A stretch of 64,000 nucleotides of DNA from Branchiostoma floridae (GCF_000003815.2 NC_049984.1:9454398-9518397), one strand, 5' to 3'; shown: positions 10,701 through 20,161, counted from the first letter of the stretch. The notes: generated from the letters alone by a model not told the origin. Numbers and translations are program-made.

Positions 10701-13700
10701 CGTTAATATATGCAAATTATGATTAATATCGTCAATGACTTTAAAAAGTTATACTCTATAATCATGCCAAGTTTGACTTGTCTGCGACTTTTCTTTCTCG
10801 AGTAACAGGTGGTTGAAAGTTGCGGTGTCGGAAGGCTGTTTTTGCGCCTCCAGGATGGTATACCATTCAATGCGCATAATAGCAATTACGTCACAATGAG
10901 CTTGTCCTATGGAAGAGGTTTTAGGCTATCAATACGTGCTAAATAAAGAGTTATGGCCATGAAAAGGAATGACAGAGGGGTGCTGGTGTGATGGAGCACA
11001 CTTTCCTCCTATTTCTGACTGGAACAAACGGTGTAAACCTCTTAGAGCATATTTGAGTTCGTGACGTCACAATACCTGCCGCTGGCCTATGTTCTGAAGT
11101 GACAACGATGCAGTTTTAAGTTCCGCGCTATAACGGAAAGCACTTGAAATGTTAATTTTTGGTCATATCGGGTAGAGAACAGACCTAGCTTTCCCGTCCA
11201 AGCGTTTCCGTTGGCAAGACGCCTTTTATTTCGTAGAAAAATGAAGTTAAATGTTGTACCTTTGGTAAAGATGGAGGTCTGTGCTGCACTTCTTGCGGCT
11301 ATGAAGGTATAAACGGGCATCTGCTAAGATAAGGCTGTACAGTTTGGTGTCGGTCTCGGTGAGATAAAGAAGCCTTGGGATGTGTCTTCGGATTAGTGCA
11401 ACTTATTTGTGTTAAGGCCGAGAACTAGCGCCACACCGAACTTGACACTTGATTCGGAAGGAAAGTGCGAAAGTGACGTCATCGGGGCCTTTTTTCATTG
11501 GAAAATGCCTGCTTCTCAATGTAGGAGCAATTGTGAACGCTCAAATGCGATTTCAAAGTGCCCAAGAGGTACTGTAGTTTAAACAACAATGTTTCGGTAG
11601 GTTTTATGCAATCTATGCTTAGCACACACACTTCGAAGGCTATGCGACCGTGTTTGGGGGGGGGGGGTGCGTGGGAGGGGGGCAAATCCACCCATTATAT
11701 GACAGTGTAGAATCATATCAAAACCTGCGAAATCCGGCTTTTTTTCAGTCAGATACGATCGGGGCTATACACTTTCATGGGAAAAATGCAATTTGTTGGC
11801 TATTATCACTAATACTTTTTTCAGGATGGGTGCTTTTAAGGGGGCACACACCAGTTTATTTGGGGGTTCAAATGGAGGCGGCACACCCTCAAGTCTAGCG
11901 ACCATCTCTTCCAGGGAATTATCCTGAAGGAAAATAACTGTATATGGGGTGAGAGGATATACCTTCAGCTTCAAGACCAACTGAGTTTCGATCCTTCAAC
12001 TTCTCTAATTTTGAAAAATTACAGGGAAAAAACATTATTTTCATGTCAAAAATGATGCACAAAATCGGGCATTTTCGCATTGGATAAAACAGATGAAGAA
12101 GATTTTTCCGGCAAGCACGACTGATACTGCCAGAAAGAGGAAAATCTAAAGACTAATCCAGCCAATTATAAAGAAAATTCTAGTACTACAGTTTTTTTAA
12201 TCATCCACGGCGCGCGGCATTGCAACTTTGCTTGACACAGCGCTTCAGAGGTAAATCTAGGTCACCGGCCTCTTTACATTCAGGCGTAGGGATATCCCGG
12301 AAGCAACGCGCGGACCAAAACACAATTTGCACCAAAAACACACCATTTCCTACGCTTTTCAGCCATGTAACCGTTTAATGTCATTTCGCAGGAAATAATG
12401 AGAAATGTCAACTCAAACATGGGCCCTCGGAAGCCTTTCGTCACTTTTTGGTCGCGGACTACCACGGACCCCGGTCGCGGAAGAACTGGGGTGTGCACCG
12501 TTAAGTAGTTCATCAGTGCTGCTGTTCCTAATGCTCTGTATTAGTAAGAACATTCAGCATCATGGATTCTTTCACAGGGCATATATTTACAACTGTATGG
12601 TACTTTCAATTATAATATCTTGTCTTCTACATTTCTTAACTGCTAAAAATGCAACATAAATGTCTTAAATGTAGCAAAATAAAATGTTGAACTGTTTGCC
12701 TATGTTATTTTATTGCACAAAACTCACTAGCACATATACAGGTATAGAGCATGTGTAGATTAACTGAAATGCAAGCTGTAAAGATTGATTCTTTCAGAGT
12801 CTTCATACTAGGCTAACCCAACCTTTGTTCCTCCCTTGACTTCCCCCAGGTGCCCATCTCCTGGCCTCAGCTGTAGTGACCCTGCCCAGCCTGGTCCAGC
12901 TGGACATCTCCTGTACCGGACTGACCCATGCCGGACTGACCACCATGGCAGAGGTGCTGGGAGGAGACCAGGGGACCACAGGGCAGCAGAACATGGCCCT
13001 GCAGTCTGGGAAACCTCTACAGGTATATATCAGTTGTATATAACATGGCTTAACACTGCTGACAGGAGGGATTTTTTTAATGTCAATTATCTTCAGTTCC
13101 TAAAGGAATGTTTGAATGATATTCAGCACCAAGGACAGGCAAAACGCCTAGAGTAGTACCATTGAAATGTGGGGTGACCTGTATTGTGTATTTAGTAAAT
13201 GCAGGCAATCAGCTACTAATTAACTTTTTAATTTTAGCATACCACACACTGCATTGTATTATACTTGTGTACAGTTAGGCCACGTTGATTTGATTATATG
13301 GATGACATCAGCGCTCGCACCAATTTTCGGCCATTTCCAAAAAAAAAAAAGTTTTCGACCACACAATAAATTGTGCAAAGCAGCTGTAAAATGAGCACAA
13401 ATATTCCGTAGATTGAAAAAAAAGTATCAGAAAACAGATAACTAATGTCATTGAATGCCAAAATGAATCTAAAGTCAAAGAATAAGATGTGAAAGGACAG
13501 AAAGGAAAAAAATCTATTCTTGGTTGGGGGAGGTACCAGTACAGAAAATTCAGGTCCAGAGGATCATTTCCAGGTCCGGACATGAACCTGGACCTGATTA
13601 TCTGTGGAAACTTGAGAACTGGCAATACTCAAAACAATGGTAATTGGTCAATTTTGCTACAAAGGAATCTGTTTGGTGGATTATTGGACTCCCACTGCAT

Positions 13701-16278
13701 TTTAAAATCCCATCTCCATGTAATAAAGGCTAACTGTCTCTGTACCTTTGACTGTAGAAACTTGGTTTAATTGACTATCAACACTACTTGACTTCGCTCT
13801 TGTTGTCTTCCTGGCCCCCCGGTTGACCCCAAATGGCTGCCGACATAGTGTGTCCATTTTGTAATTGGCGAAACCTGTTCCTCTGTTTTTTTTTCAGGTC
13901 TGTTTTTTCGGATTGGTCCAAGAAGAAAAAAAAATGTTTTGCACCCGTATGATGTACTGGTCCCTACACCTAACTGTTGGTATACCATACTATGTGTGTT
14001 TAGTCCTATGTTCAACCTTCCTGGCCACTTTGATTTCATACTGAAGGCAACTTTTTTTTTTGGCCAAACTTTTTTTTTATTCGCTCGCTCGCATCAGTTT
14101 TGGAGTTCCCGGAGGATGTCATCCATATAATCAAATCAACATGGCCTTACACATACTAGTATCAAAAGCTAGTAACCAGGGAAATCTGTGACCGAGTTAG
14201 AAGTTAAAATAAGTCAAGTTGCAAGGACATAAATTGCTTTGATATGAAACAAAACCATTACAAATGCATTAAAGAAGCTTTTCTTATCTCAGCACCTGGA
14301 AGATCTGAACCTTGGTTTCAACTCACTGGGAGACAGCTGCACTCTGCCCCTGGCCAGACTTGTGCAGGCATGCCCCCTACTGACGGTACTGCATCTCCAG
14401 TCCTGCTGCCTGAGTATGAAGGTTTTTCAGCAGCACCGCAGACAGCTCATGGATGGGCTGAAAGGTTGGGATTGTTGGCTGGTGTGTGTGTGTGTGTGCT
14501 AAGCTCTTTTTTTTTCTTTCTTTGATTTTGCAAAGGACATTTCATCACTGATTCTTAACTTTATTTCTTCTCCCTTTTCATTTGTCCCATTTTCTGTGTG
14601 TGTGTGTGTGTATGTGTGTGTGTGCGGAAGGAAACTAAGCTCTTTTTTCTTTGATTTCGCAAAAGACATGTTATCAACGATTTCTTCTCCATTTTCATTT
14701 GTCTCATATTCTTTTTGAACCAAACTTGTTCTGTTATCCTCCAGGAGCCCTGCACCTCCAGACCCTGGACATATCCCACAATCCCCTGGGCTCCACGGGG
14801 GTGGAGCTGCTGCTGAAGTGTCTGGCGCAGGATGTGGTGACCTCACTTGACCTCCGCGGAGTCATCGCCACCTCCAGTAACAACCACCTGGCCAGACATG
14901 TCTCCTTGTACCTCGCTCAGGTAAACTTGGAGTGGTCACCTTTCATCATGCATTGATTAATTCTGAATCTTACAGGACAGTTGTTTAGCCTTTTCCCTGC
15001 TGTCTAACCCTGTGGCCGATACAAATGTGGGGCCGAACAGCTACTGTAAAATAACTAAATGCAGAAATATTTGCGGTGGTTTTATGTTCGCTGTTATCGT
15101 GAGGCCGCTTCACCGCAAACTCCAACCATTGCGAACATTTTTCTTAACAGTATGTGACTACAGTGTATGGTACTACCGCAAACTCCAAACTACTGCGACA
15201 TTCCATATAATATCCGCAAACTTGAATGCATTTACAGTACCTAAGCAAGTTGAAGGTTGAGCGGTCAGTTGCAATTACATTCCAAATAACAGAAAAGGAC
15301 TAGTCCAAATGAAAAATAAAGAGCAAACTTGTTGAAAATATTTGTGTTGATGTGTAACCCATGGTGTTGTCTTTTACAGCCTGACTGTGTGCTGAAGCAC
15401 CTGAGTGTGGCTGATAACTACCTGTGTGATGACATGCTGGGGGAGATTACCAGGTCAGGAGTCAGATAGATAGATGGATGGATGGATAACTGTGAACTAT
15501 GAAAGTGGATAAAAGTGCTATTTTGTTTCACAATGTCAGTTCAGCAAAAGAAGATTAAGCTGCAATTTCAAAATGGTTTTGGTCTTTGCTATTTGATACC
15601 TTACTGGATGGTTCGGTATTGTATGCATTCTATGTGAAATGCCAACATGTTCTTGATGTAAGAATGAAGGAACTTGGTGTGAGAATGAAAGAACAAAAGA
15701 AACATTGCATTGGAAATGTCAATGAAGGTTAGACATCCAGGTAATAAGATACGCCAAAAAGCAGTTACTCATTGAATTGGATATGACTTTGGAAACAGTT
15801 AGACGTTTCAGACACCATCAGTGTCTTTTGTCAGTGAAAGTGACACTCTTTGAAAAGTACATGCTCGACAGTAACAGTTCTGGTTCTGTGCTAACACTGT
15901 TCACTGACAGCAGATTTTCCCCACTGTTCCTACAGAGCCCTGCAGTCCAACCCCACCCTACAGTCCCTACAAGTGTCCACCAACTGTAAGCTGGGGAACC
16001 AGACGCTCCAGACCATCCTTGAGACCGTCCAGTCAGGGGTACCTTTACAGGAGCTGGACATGTCAGGCTGCGGACTGACCGCTCCCCTCAGCAACACAAC
16101 CCTGGATCTGTTAGAACAAGCCACTGTAGGGCTCAGGAAGTTAAGGCTGTGTGGGAATAATCTGAAGAAAGGGGACAAGGACCAGGTTGTTGATCTGTGG
16201 CGTATGAAGTGGGGAGGGAAAGCTGTTGAGTATGTGGAGAGAAGCAGCTGCATGCTTGGTGTGGCAGAGGAGGGGTAG
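1133..16278 (+). CDS. TONSL: Tonsoku-like DNA repair protein TONSL (21 coding exons; first codons unresolved)
   Basis: TONSL partners MMS22L at stalled replication forks, binds new histone H3-H4 through its ankyrin domain and loads RAD51. The spliced product seen here is about 1495 residues plus a few missing N-terminal ones, against roughly 1378 in human. The domain order is the diagnostic family order: TPR repeats, acidic segment, three ankyrin repeats, disordered linker, ubiquitin-like domain, leucine-rich repeats. Exons: 1133-1228, 2002-2353, 2724-2840, 3194-3480, 3825-3970, 4334-4468, 4654-4779, 4885-5074, 5333-5391, 5608-5770, 6331-6494, 6735-6855, 7073-8261, 8598-8754, 9040-9118, 9830-10000, 12850-13022, 14293-14464, 14745-14920, 15380-15453, 15936-16278. 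Every junction has GT and AG and a consistent phase. The least certain acceptor is at 4334. The stop is TAG at 16276-16278. Three exon-edge duplications lie in its introns. Confidence 0.93.
1370..1624 (-). mobile_element. 5S rRNA-derived SINE
   Basis: Read on the minus strand, about 121 bp from 1624 to 1504 follow 5S rRNA end to end. It starts GCTACGGCCGCG, has GATCTCGGAAGTTAAGCA (internal A-box region), then CTTGGATGGGAGACC (C box), and ends GCTGTAGCCTC. Many positions differ from a true 5S gene, and the sequence continues past the 5S end into a non-5S body (about 1503-1370) with no T-run terminator. A SINE with a 5S-type Pol III promoter fits better than a 5S gene. It lies in TONSL intron 1. 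Confidence 0.72.
2953..3170. mobile_element. Palindromic MITE, TACTGTAAATG family (degenerate copy 1)
   Basis: It begins TACCGTAAATG and contains the family hallmark words GGTTTTAAGTTCGCGGTAG and GGTTTTAAGTTCACGGTGAAGTGG, then fades out at about 3167. The best preserved family member is at 32016-32234. It sits in TONSL intron 3 and ends only about 25 bp before the exon at 3194, so it probably supplies part of the intron 3' end. There is no coding capacity. Confidence 0.72.
4885..6855 (+). CDS. TONSL: TONSL exons 8-12: acidic segment and histone-reading ankyrin domain
   Basis: The exons at 4885-5074 and 5333-5391 encode a strongly acidic run ([20 protein letters not shown]). The next three exons encode ankyrin repeats: [47 protein letters not shown] and GRTPLDAM. 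Human TONSL reads histone H4 unmethylated at lysine 20 with this domain. The Asp-Tyr...Gly-Trp, His-Glu-Ala-Cys-Asn and Leu-His-Asp positions that I recall forming the pocket are all kept, so histone reading is probably conserved. Exon-edge repeats follow 5770 and precede 6331. Confidence 0.92.
5753..5989 (+). repeat. Direct duplication of a TONSL exon 3' edge and splice donor (186-bp offset)
   Basis: The end of the ankyrin exon plus its donor (CCATGGATACCTAG then GTAC, followed by CAACCTGCC and ATTCCA) recurs at 5942-5987 with a few mismatches. About 45-50 bp are shared and the offset is 186 bp. The second copy therefore carries a decoy splice donor downstream of the real one at 5771. Confidence 0.8.
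6262..6374 (+). repeat. Tandem duplication of a TONSL exon 5' edge and acceptor (62-bp period)
   Basis: CTGTACAG plus the first codons of the ankyrin exon (ACATAGT/GGAGTATCT...) occur at 6261 and again at 6323, with several differences. The downstream copy is the true exon start (6331). Splicing to the upstream AG (exon from 6269) would read about 17 residues, [15 protein letters not shown] and a short tail, and then hit TAG, so it would truncate the protein. Confidence 0.85.
7073..8261 (+). CDS. TONSL: TONSL exon 13: long disordered linker
   Basis: This single 1189-bp exon encodes about 396 residues rich in Ser, Arg, Gln, Asp and Glu with no folded domain that I can see. It includes acidic patches ([29 protein letters not shown]) and a short conserved-looking element, [18 protein letters not shown], which matches the human ALIPEEE..GDWLELD position. 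A Gln/Thr segment with a PIP-box-like flavour ([12 protein letters not shown]) lies near the C-terminal end. The last residues, [18 protein letters not shown], start the ubiquitin-like domain. Confidence 0.92.
8598..9118 (+). CDS. TONSL: TONSL exons 14-15: ubiquitin-like domain
   Basis: The exon at 8598-8754 encodes [19 protein letters not shown] and STNEE, and 9040-9118 encodes [19 protein letters not shown]. Both align to the human ubiquitin-like domain that follows the disordered linker. The exon at 8598-8754 has its 3' half and splice donor duplicated 95 bp downstream (8798-8892). The copy has no acceptor of its own, and reading through the first donor meets a TGA within nine codons, so only the first donor gives a functional protein. 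Confidence 0.92.
8703..8892 (+). repeat. Tandem duplication of a TONSL exon 3' edge and donor (95-bp period, 2 copies)
   Basis: The last 52 bases of the exon (CATGCTGGAGG...AATGAAGAG), the GTGAGT donor and about 38 bases of intron are repeated once with few changes. The second donor is at 8850. The second copy has Glu codon GAG in place of GAA, and other changes, so it is not brand new. Confidence 0.88.
9401..9812. mobile_element. Terminal-inverted-repeat DNA element (GGGTGGGTA family, copy 2)
   Basis: The left end GGGTGGGTATTGGTACTGG and right end TTACTCACCCCTA are inverted repeats of one another with mismatches. The interior shares several phrases with 405-781 and 13525-13715, such as GGTCCGGACCTAGACCTGAT. 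The length is about 412 bp, non-coding, inside the TONSL intron that precedes exon 9830-10000. Confidence 0.6.
9830..16278 (+). CDS. TONSL: TONSL exons 16-21: C-terminal leucine-rich repeats
   Basis: Six exons encode ribonuclease-inhibitor-type leucine-rich repeats: [78 protein letters not shown] and [15 protein letters not shown]. In human TONSL this region helps recruitment to chromatin. The protein ends CMLGVAEEG, with TAG at 16276-16278. The intron between 10000 and 12850 carries two identical TTAA-flanked 661-bp repeats. The intron after 13022 carries a Harbinger-like element. Confidence 0.92.
10038..10706. mobile_element. TTAA-flanked 661-bp repeat, copy 1
   Basis: The core runs from 10042 (GGGGGCACACACCAG) to 10702 (CTGGGGTGTGCACCG) and is bounded by TTAA on both sides. 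The ends form an imperfect 15-bp inverted repeat. I read no difference between this copy and the one at 11840-12500. TTAA duplications are typical of the piggyBac superfamily, but the GGGGG end is not the usual piggyBac CCC end and no transposase is present. Confidence 0.85.
10707..11835. other. 1.1-kb spacer between the identical TTAA repeats
   Basis: This stretch sits between the two identical repeats in a TONSL intron. I find no coding similarity in it; the short open frames are not conserved-looking. It includes a G-rich run at about 11653-11682. A phrase AGAGTTATGGCCAT also occurs in the TTAA element at 62.2-63.4 kb, suggesting that the spacer is transposon interior and not host intron. 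Confidence 0.4.
11836..12504. mobile_element. TTAA-flanked 661-bp repeat, copy 2
   Basis: This is the same orientation as copy 1 at a fixed offset of 1798 bp, with TTAA at 11836-11839 and 12501-12504. Either two insertions of one MITE hit the same intron, or the whole 10038-12504 block is one composite or LTR-like insertion with direct terminal repeats. Perfect identity points to a recent event or an assembly duplication. Confidence 0.85.
13278..14146. mobile_element. Harbinger-like non-autonomous element, copy 1
   Basis: The ends GGCCACGTTGATTTGATTAT and its complement ending ATCAACATGGCC are inverted repeats of about 27 bp. They are flanked by TTA on both sides (13275-13277 and 14147-14149). 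A 3-bp TWA target duplication is the hallmark of the PIF/Harbinger superfamily. The 869-bp interior has no transposase and contains a nested GGGTGGGTA-family fragment at about 13525-13715. Confidence 0.75.
13525..13715. mobile_element. Fragment of the GGGTGGGTA-family element (copy 3) nested in the Harbinger-like element
   Basis: The segment from TGGGGGAGGTACCAG through the GGTCCGGACATGAACCTGGACCTGAT block resembles the copies at 405-781 and 9401-9812, including the CTCAAAACAATGG/GTCCATTT-type phrase. Its ends are degraded. It lies wholly inside 13278-14146, which gives a relative insertion order: the Harbinger-like element was there first, or it captured this piece. Confidence 0.45.
14484..14720. 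repeat. TG microsatellite with local tandem duplication
   Basis: TG runs at 14481-14498 and 14596-14623 each lie beside a copy of a roughly 80-base T/C-rich block. The block includes AAGCTCTTTTTT, TTTGATTT(T/C)GCAAA and TTTCATTTGTC. The two copies lie about 130 bp apart in the intron between TONSL exons 18 and 19. They supply the polypyrimidine-rich intron 3' end before the exon at 14745. Confidence 0.75.
15042..15239. mobile_element. Palindromic MITE, TACTGTAAATG family (copy 2)
   Basis: It starts TACTGTAAA and ends ATGCATTTACAGTA, with the internal words GCGGTGGTTTTATGTTCGC and GAGGCCGCTTCACCGCAAAC that match the family. It is 198 bp, diverged, and lies in the TONSL intron after 14920. Confidence 0.82.
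15727..15860. mobile_element. Fold-back element relic (GAAGGTTAGACATCCAGG family)
   Basis: GAAGGTTAGACATCCAGG, AAGATACGCCAAAAAGCAGT and GTTAGACGTTTCAGA are shared with the fuller copy at 46827-47025. A shorter trace lies at about 1660-1790 (GGTTAGACGTCCAGGTAATG). It is non-coding, in the last TONSL intron. Confidence 0.6.
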
Positions 16279-16337
16279 GGAAGTGGAGTCTGTACTATAC
16301 TTGAAGACATCCAGGCCAGTCTTTGCATTAAAAGGAC

Positions 16338-16343
16338 AATAAA
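16338..16343 (+). terminator. Polyadenylation signal AATAAA of TONSL
   Basis: A canonical AATAAA lies 60 bp after the TONSL stop codon on the same strand, which would give a very short 3' UTR. It is the first such signal downstream of the stop. Confidence 0.6.
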
Positions 16344-18532
16344 GCAAATCACTGTTATTTCTTATAACCCCATCTTACAAAGTGTCTAATATGTTACAAA
16401 TTTGTCAAATGTGAATGGACAGTGTTTGCGATGCCAACTTCTTGCAAGCTCTCAATATCATGTTGATATTGAATGACAATGTGATATTACTATCACCAGA
16501 TGTTAAGTTCTGAAGTGTTCAGCTTGTAACACCAAAGAGGTTCATCATTGTATATTTTGAAAAAGTATGTGTATGTATATATATTAAGGTAAAGTATATA
16601 ATGCAGAAATGAGATGAATTTTGCAAGAACTTGCAACAGTTCTTTGGTAATCTCAAAAGTGTAGACTTTTTTCTTAGAATTGATTCTCATGAACTAAAGT
16701 GAAGGATATTTCTTTTACAACCATCCTCAGGCAGTGACACTGATTAAACAGGATCCATTTAACATGTTTGGAACTTCGGTGGAATAAGAGTTATAAATCT
16801 CATGGTTAGACATTTCATCCTATAAGTAACAGCTAAGCAAAAGATTCCTTTAATTTGTACATGACAAATGCATTAACAGTGGTATTCTTGGTTGATTTAA
16901 CGGAATCTAACATGAACATATGTTCTTATTGGATATTACACAAATAAATTTGTGTTTTGCCCACCTGTGCACCGTGTACTTTGTTGTCACATGAACTGCT
17001 AAGATAACGGCTTCCGTATTACTAAGGATCCTGTATGTCATTCTACAACTTAATTTTTTAAGAGGGGTTGCCCTGATTGTACCAACATTTCTGCCTCCAG
17101 TACAGATAAGAAAGAATCTGTGTGGTTATAAACATCATGCACTTGAAAAAAAAATACAATTAGAAATAAGTATTTGTTCTTGTTCAGTAGAAACAGCAAG
17201 TAGGTGGCATGGTTGGAGTGAACATTTGATGTCCATTATTGAGTAGTCTCTGGTCGTTCCTCTCTGCTGCAGCTTCTAACTTTGCCGCTTGATCCGACCA
17301 GTACTTCTCACGGTCCTGGCGAATAGCTATATTACGGATTCCGTTGAGCCGTCGATACTCCGTCAGGTCTCCACGTAAGCGTGCAGCACGGCGAGAGTCA
17401 ATGATGTCGAGGGCGCAAGAGGACGAGTGATTGATTGATTGGTAAGTAACGTTACAAGTCAAGTTTTTATAGTTTCAAACAAGTTCAGTGAATATCCAAA
17501 TAGCAATACATGACGATAATACTGTCTTTAGAGTCCAAATGGAGTGAAGAAGTAGCTTTCGCATGGTGATACTGTGGTAGGTAATGTGTGGCCAATTTTT
17601 CGTCTTCCACCTATACGTAACATGCAACATGCTGAAATATATGTAATGGTCTCAGCTCCGCTATCTGAGAAAGGAGCTGCTGCTCAAATACTTTTATTCA
17701 TCGGAATATCTGTTTTCAATACGCTCCCTTCCTCAATCTCAATGTCTCACATCCAGATTGACAGAAAAACAGTTTGCTTTAGGATTAACGTTACAATCGT
17801 GTCCAGTCACGCTCAATACGTTCATACAAGTCAAGTCAAAGTTTATTGCACAACATTTGTATAACGGGTACAATGTAAGGCAAACTTAGGTTACGTTATA
17901 CTACATTATATTGTACATGTATAAGACAACTAGCAGTATACAAGTAGTATAATTAAGCTAATAACTTAACAATAGATGACGGCTATGCACTATTCGAAGA
18001 AACACAATGTGCAATGTGAATCAAATCCAGAATGAAAGTTCATGCAACCAGTGCGCCTGTCCTTGGTGCTGAACGGTATATCCGACCACAATCCTGCTAT
18101 GTTGTGCCTCAATGAATATTGTGATAGGCATTATATTGAACAAACGAACTGGATTTCAGAAAAATAAGTCAACATACAGGCGTTTCCTTGGTTGGAAAAG
18201 TTATTTCGCCATCATGCGACGGTGCATACTGCACACAGTTCAGGAGCTCCGCCTAACGGCTAAAAATATAACTGCAGGAAAACCCCCACATCGAACAGCG
18301 GTAAATATAACATGAACCGCTAGGGGTCCTCATTGATACGCGCAGATGATTTTGGATACACTGCCCTGCGTACGAGGTCACTTCCGCCAAAACACCGGGT
18401 TGGCACCAGCTGGTCACACAGAAGCCACGGCTTACACAACAAAGCTGTCAACGGTTACATAACCGAGCTCTGTCTGAGAAGGGTACTATTTACAGTGACT
18501 GTCTGCATTTCCTCCTACAAGAAGGTGCAACC
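16344..18532. other. Intergenic region between TONSL and the CRTAC1-like gene
   Basis: The region is AT-rich and non-coding apart from a LINE fragment on the minus strand (about 17190-17445). At 17820-17890 there is an AAGTCAAAGTTTATTGCACAAC-type phrase that looks like a dispersed-repeat end. The promoter of the CRTAC1-like gene must lie in the right part, but I see no clear core element. Confidence 0.5.
17190..17445 (-). mobile_element. Fragment of a non-LTR retrotransposon ORF2 (linker between endonuclease and reverse transcriptase)
   Basis: The minus strand encodes a peptide with DSRRAARLRGDLTEYRRL, NGIRNIAIRQDREKYW and KLEAAAERNDQRLL. This basic, Arg/Glu-rich pattern is what I know from the linker between the endonuclease and reverse transcriptase domains of animal LINE ORF2 proteins. 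Only about 70 residues remain and neither catalytic domain is present, so it is a dead fragment. Confidence 0.55.
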
Positions 18533-20161
18533 ATGCCATGTACCTGTGTTACATCATGTACACCTGGTGCCACCTGTCCAGGTATTGTTCTGATGTTGGC
18601 TATGCTACTCACAGCTCCACAGTTTGTGTCCATGTCCAGTGGGATGTTCCGTTCTATCTCCAAAAAGTCCATTCATATTGATGCTAACCCCAAACAGCTG
18701 AACTATGGCATTGCTGTGTCTGATGTGGATGGGGATGGAGACTTTGAGTGGATTGTGGCAGGTTTCAGTGGCCCCAACCTGGTCCTGAAGTGGAACAGTG
18801 ACACCAAGAAGCTAGAGAATCTTGCCATCGATGATCCCCATTCCAAGTTTTACCATCTGCGGGACCCACAAGGGCAGGCCATCGGAGTGAGTGCCTGTGA
18901 TGTAGATGGGGATGGGAGAGAGGAAATCTATTTTCTCAATACCAACGATGCATTCGCTGGGAAGTCCTCCTACGGAGACAAGCTGTTCAAGTACAGGAAT
19001 GGGAGATATGAAGATGTTTTCTCTGACAAGATAAACGCAGATGTTAGCCTAAACTATGCTGGGCGATCGGTCGCCTGCGTGGACCGTGAAGGTACGGGAA
19101 AGTACGCCATCTATGTGGCCAACTATGCCAGGGGAAGAATCGGACCCCACCGTCTGATTGAATTGGATGAGGAGAAAAGCGAGGTCTCGAAAGGAATCTT
19201 GAAGTTAAAGGATGTCGCTACTGAGGCTGGTGTTGCCAAGTTAACCGGGGGTAGAGGTGTTGTAGTGGGTCCAATTCTCAGTAATGCGTCGGATGTCTTC
19301 TGTGTCAATGAGAACGGAGGAAACTTTCTCTACATCAACCAGGGTGACGGGACATTCCAGGATCTGGCCCAACCAGTGGGAGTCTTGGACCCAAGACAAC
19401 ACGGTCGAGGTCTGGCGCTGGCAGACTTCAACGGTGATGGAAAAATGGACATTGTGTATGGCAACTGGCTGGGTCCTCACAGGCTTTACATACAGAGGGG
19501 GGAGCCAGACAAACCAGAATTTCAGGACATAGCAACGGAGGAATTTTCCAAACCGTCACCTATCAGGACCATTCTAGCTGCTGACTTCGACAATGACGGT
19601 CACCTGGAAGTGTTCTTCAATAACATCGTGCTGGATGAGGAGGAGGCCCCCAACAGACTGTTCAGGGTGAAGAGAAAGGATGACGGGAGTCTGAAAGTAT
19701 CCGAGGTGGACATTGGGGATGCCCGGGAGCCGTATGGTTACGGGACAGGAGGGGCTGTAGCAGATGTAGATGGAGACGGTTCTCTAGAAGTTCTCCTGTC
19801 CCATGGTGAAGACACTGCCCAGCCCTTAACACTGTACAAGGTCAGGTCCTGGGTGGACCACAACTGGATTCGGGTCTTCCCGAGAACACAGCACGGCGGC
19901 CCGGCGAGAGGAGCAAAGGTGGTGGTGGAGACGAGCGATGGCAGGCGCCAGCTAAGGGTGATCGATGGAGGCTCCGGCTACCTGTGCCAGATGGAACCGG
20001 TCGCACACTTCGGACTCAGGCAGAGCGAGGTCTGGAAGCTGGAGGTCACCTGGCCTGATGGGACTAGGTTTGCCAGGAGGGTGGAGTCTGAGGAAAATAG
20101 AACAACTGTCACGGTGGACTATCCCACTGATGGGGATGCAGCACAGAAAGAAGAGTTGTAA
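18533..20161 (+). CDS. CRTAC1: CRTAC1-like secreted FG-GAP/ASPIC protein, intronless, no EGF domain
   Basis: The single open frame of 542 residues aligns along its length with vertebrate cartilage acidic protein 1. A hydrophobic segment at residues 15-33 (GIVLMLAMLLTAPQF) is a likely signal peptide. FG-GAP/VCBS calcium loops of the type DxDGDG occur near residues 64, 123, 299, 351 and 411 (VSDVDGDGDFEW, ACDVDGDGREE, ADFNGDGKMD, ADFDNDGHLEV, ADVDGDGSLEV). The ASPIC/UnbV domain spans about 444-510 (RVIDGGSGYLCQMEPVAHFG). Vertebrate CRTAC1 is about 661 residues over many exons and ends in a calcium-binding EGF module; here the protein stops right after ASPIC and has no intron. The start is the first ATG in frame before the signal peptide, and an additional upstream exon cannot be excluded. 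It would be extracellular. Confidence 0.9.
   Translation: MPCTCVTSCTPGATCPGIVLMLAMLLTAPQFVSMSSGMFRSISKKSIHIDANPKQLNYGIAVSDVDGDGDFEWIVAGFSGPNLVLKWNSDTKKLENLAIDDPHSKFYHLRDPQGQAIGVSACDVDGDGREEIYFLNTNDAFAGKSSYGDKLFKYRNGRYEDVFSDKINADVSLNYAGRSVACVDREGTGKYAIYVANYARGRIGPHRLIELDEEKSEVSKGILKLKDVATEAGVAKLTGGRGVVVGPILSNASDVFCVNENGGNFLYINQGDGTFQDLAQPVGVLDPRQHGRGLALADFNGDGKMDIVYGNWLGPHRLYIQRGEPDKPEFQDIATEEFSKPSPIRTILAADFDNDGHLEVFFNNIVLDEEEAPNRLFRVKRKDDGSLKVSEVDIGDAREPYGYGTGGAVADVDGDGSLEVLLSHGEDTAQPLTLYKVRSWVDHNWIRVFPRTQHGGPARGAKVVVETSDGRRQLRVIDGGSGYLCQMEPVAHFGLRQSEVWKLEVTWPDGTRFARRVESEENRTTVTVDYPTDGDAAQKEEL

Noticed and set aside
10482-12513. Two identical 77-codon minus-strand frames in the 661-bp repeats as transposase pieces
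   Set aside because: The frames share sequence only because the repeats are identical. The peptide has no recognisable transposase motif and no good start context.
17184-17462. Protein-coding host gene on the minus strand
   Set aside because: The peptide fits a LINE ORF2 linker and has no neighbouring exons.
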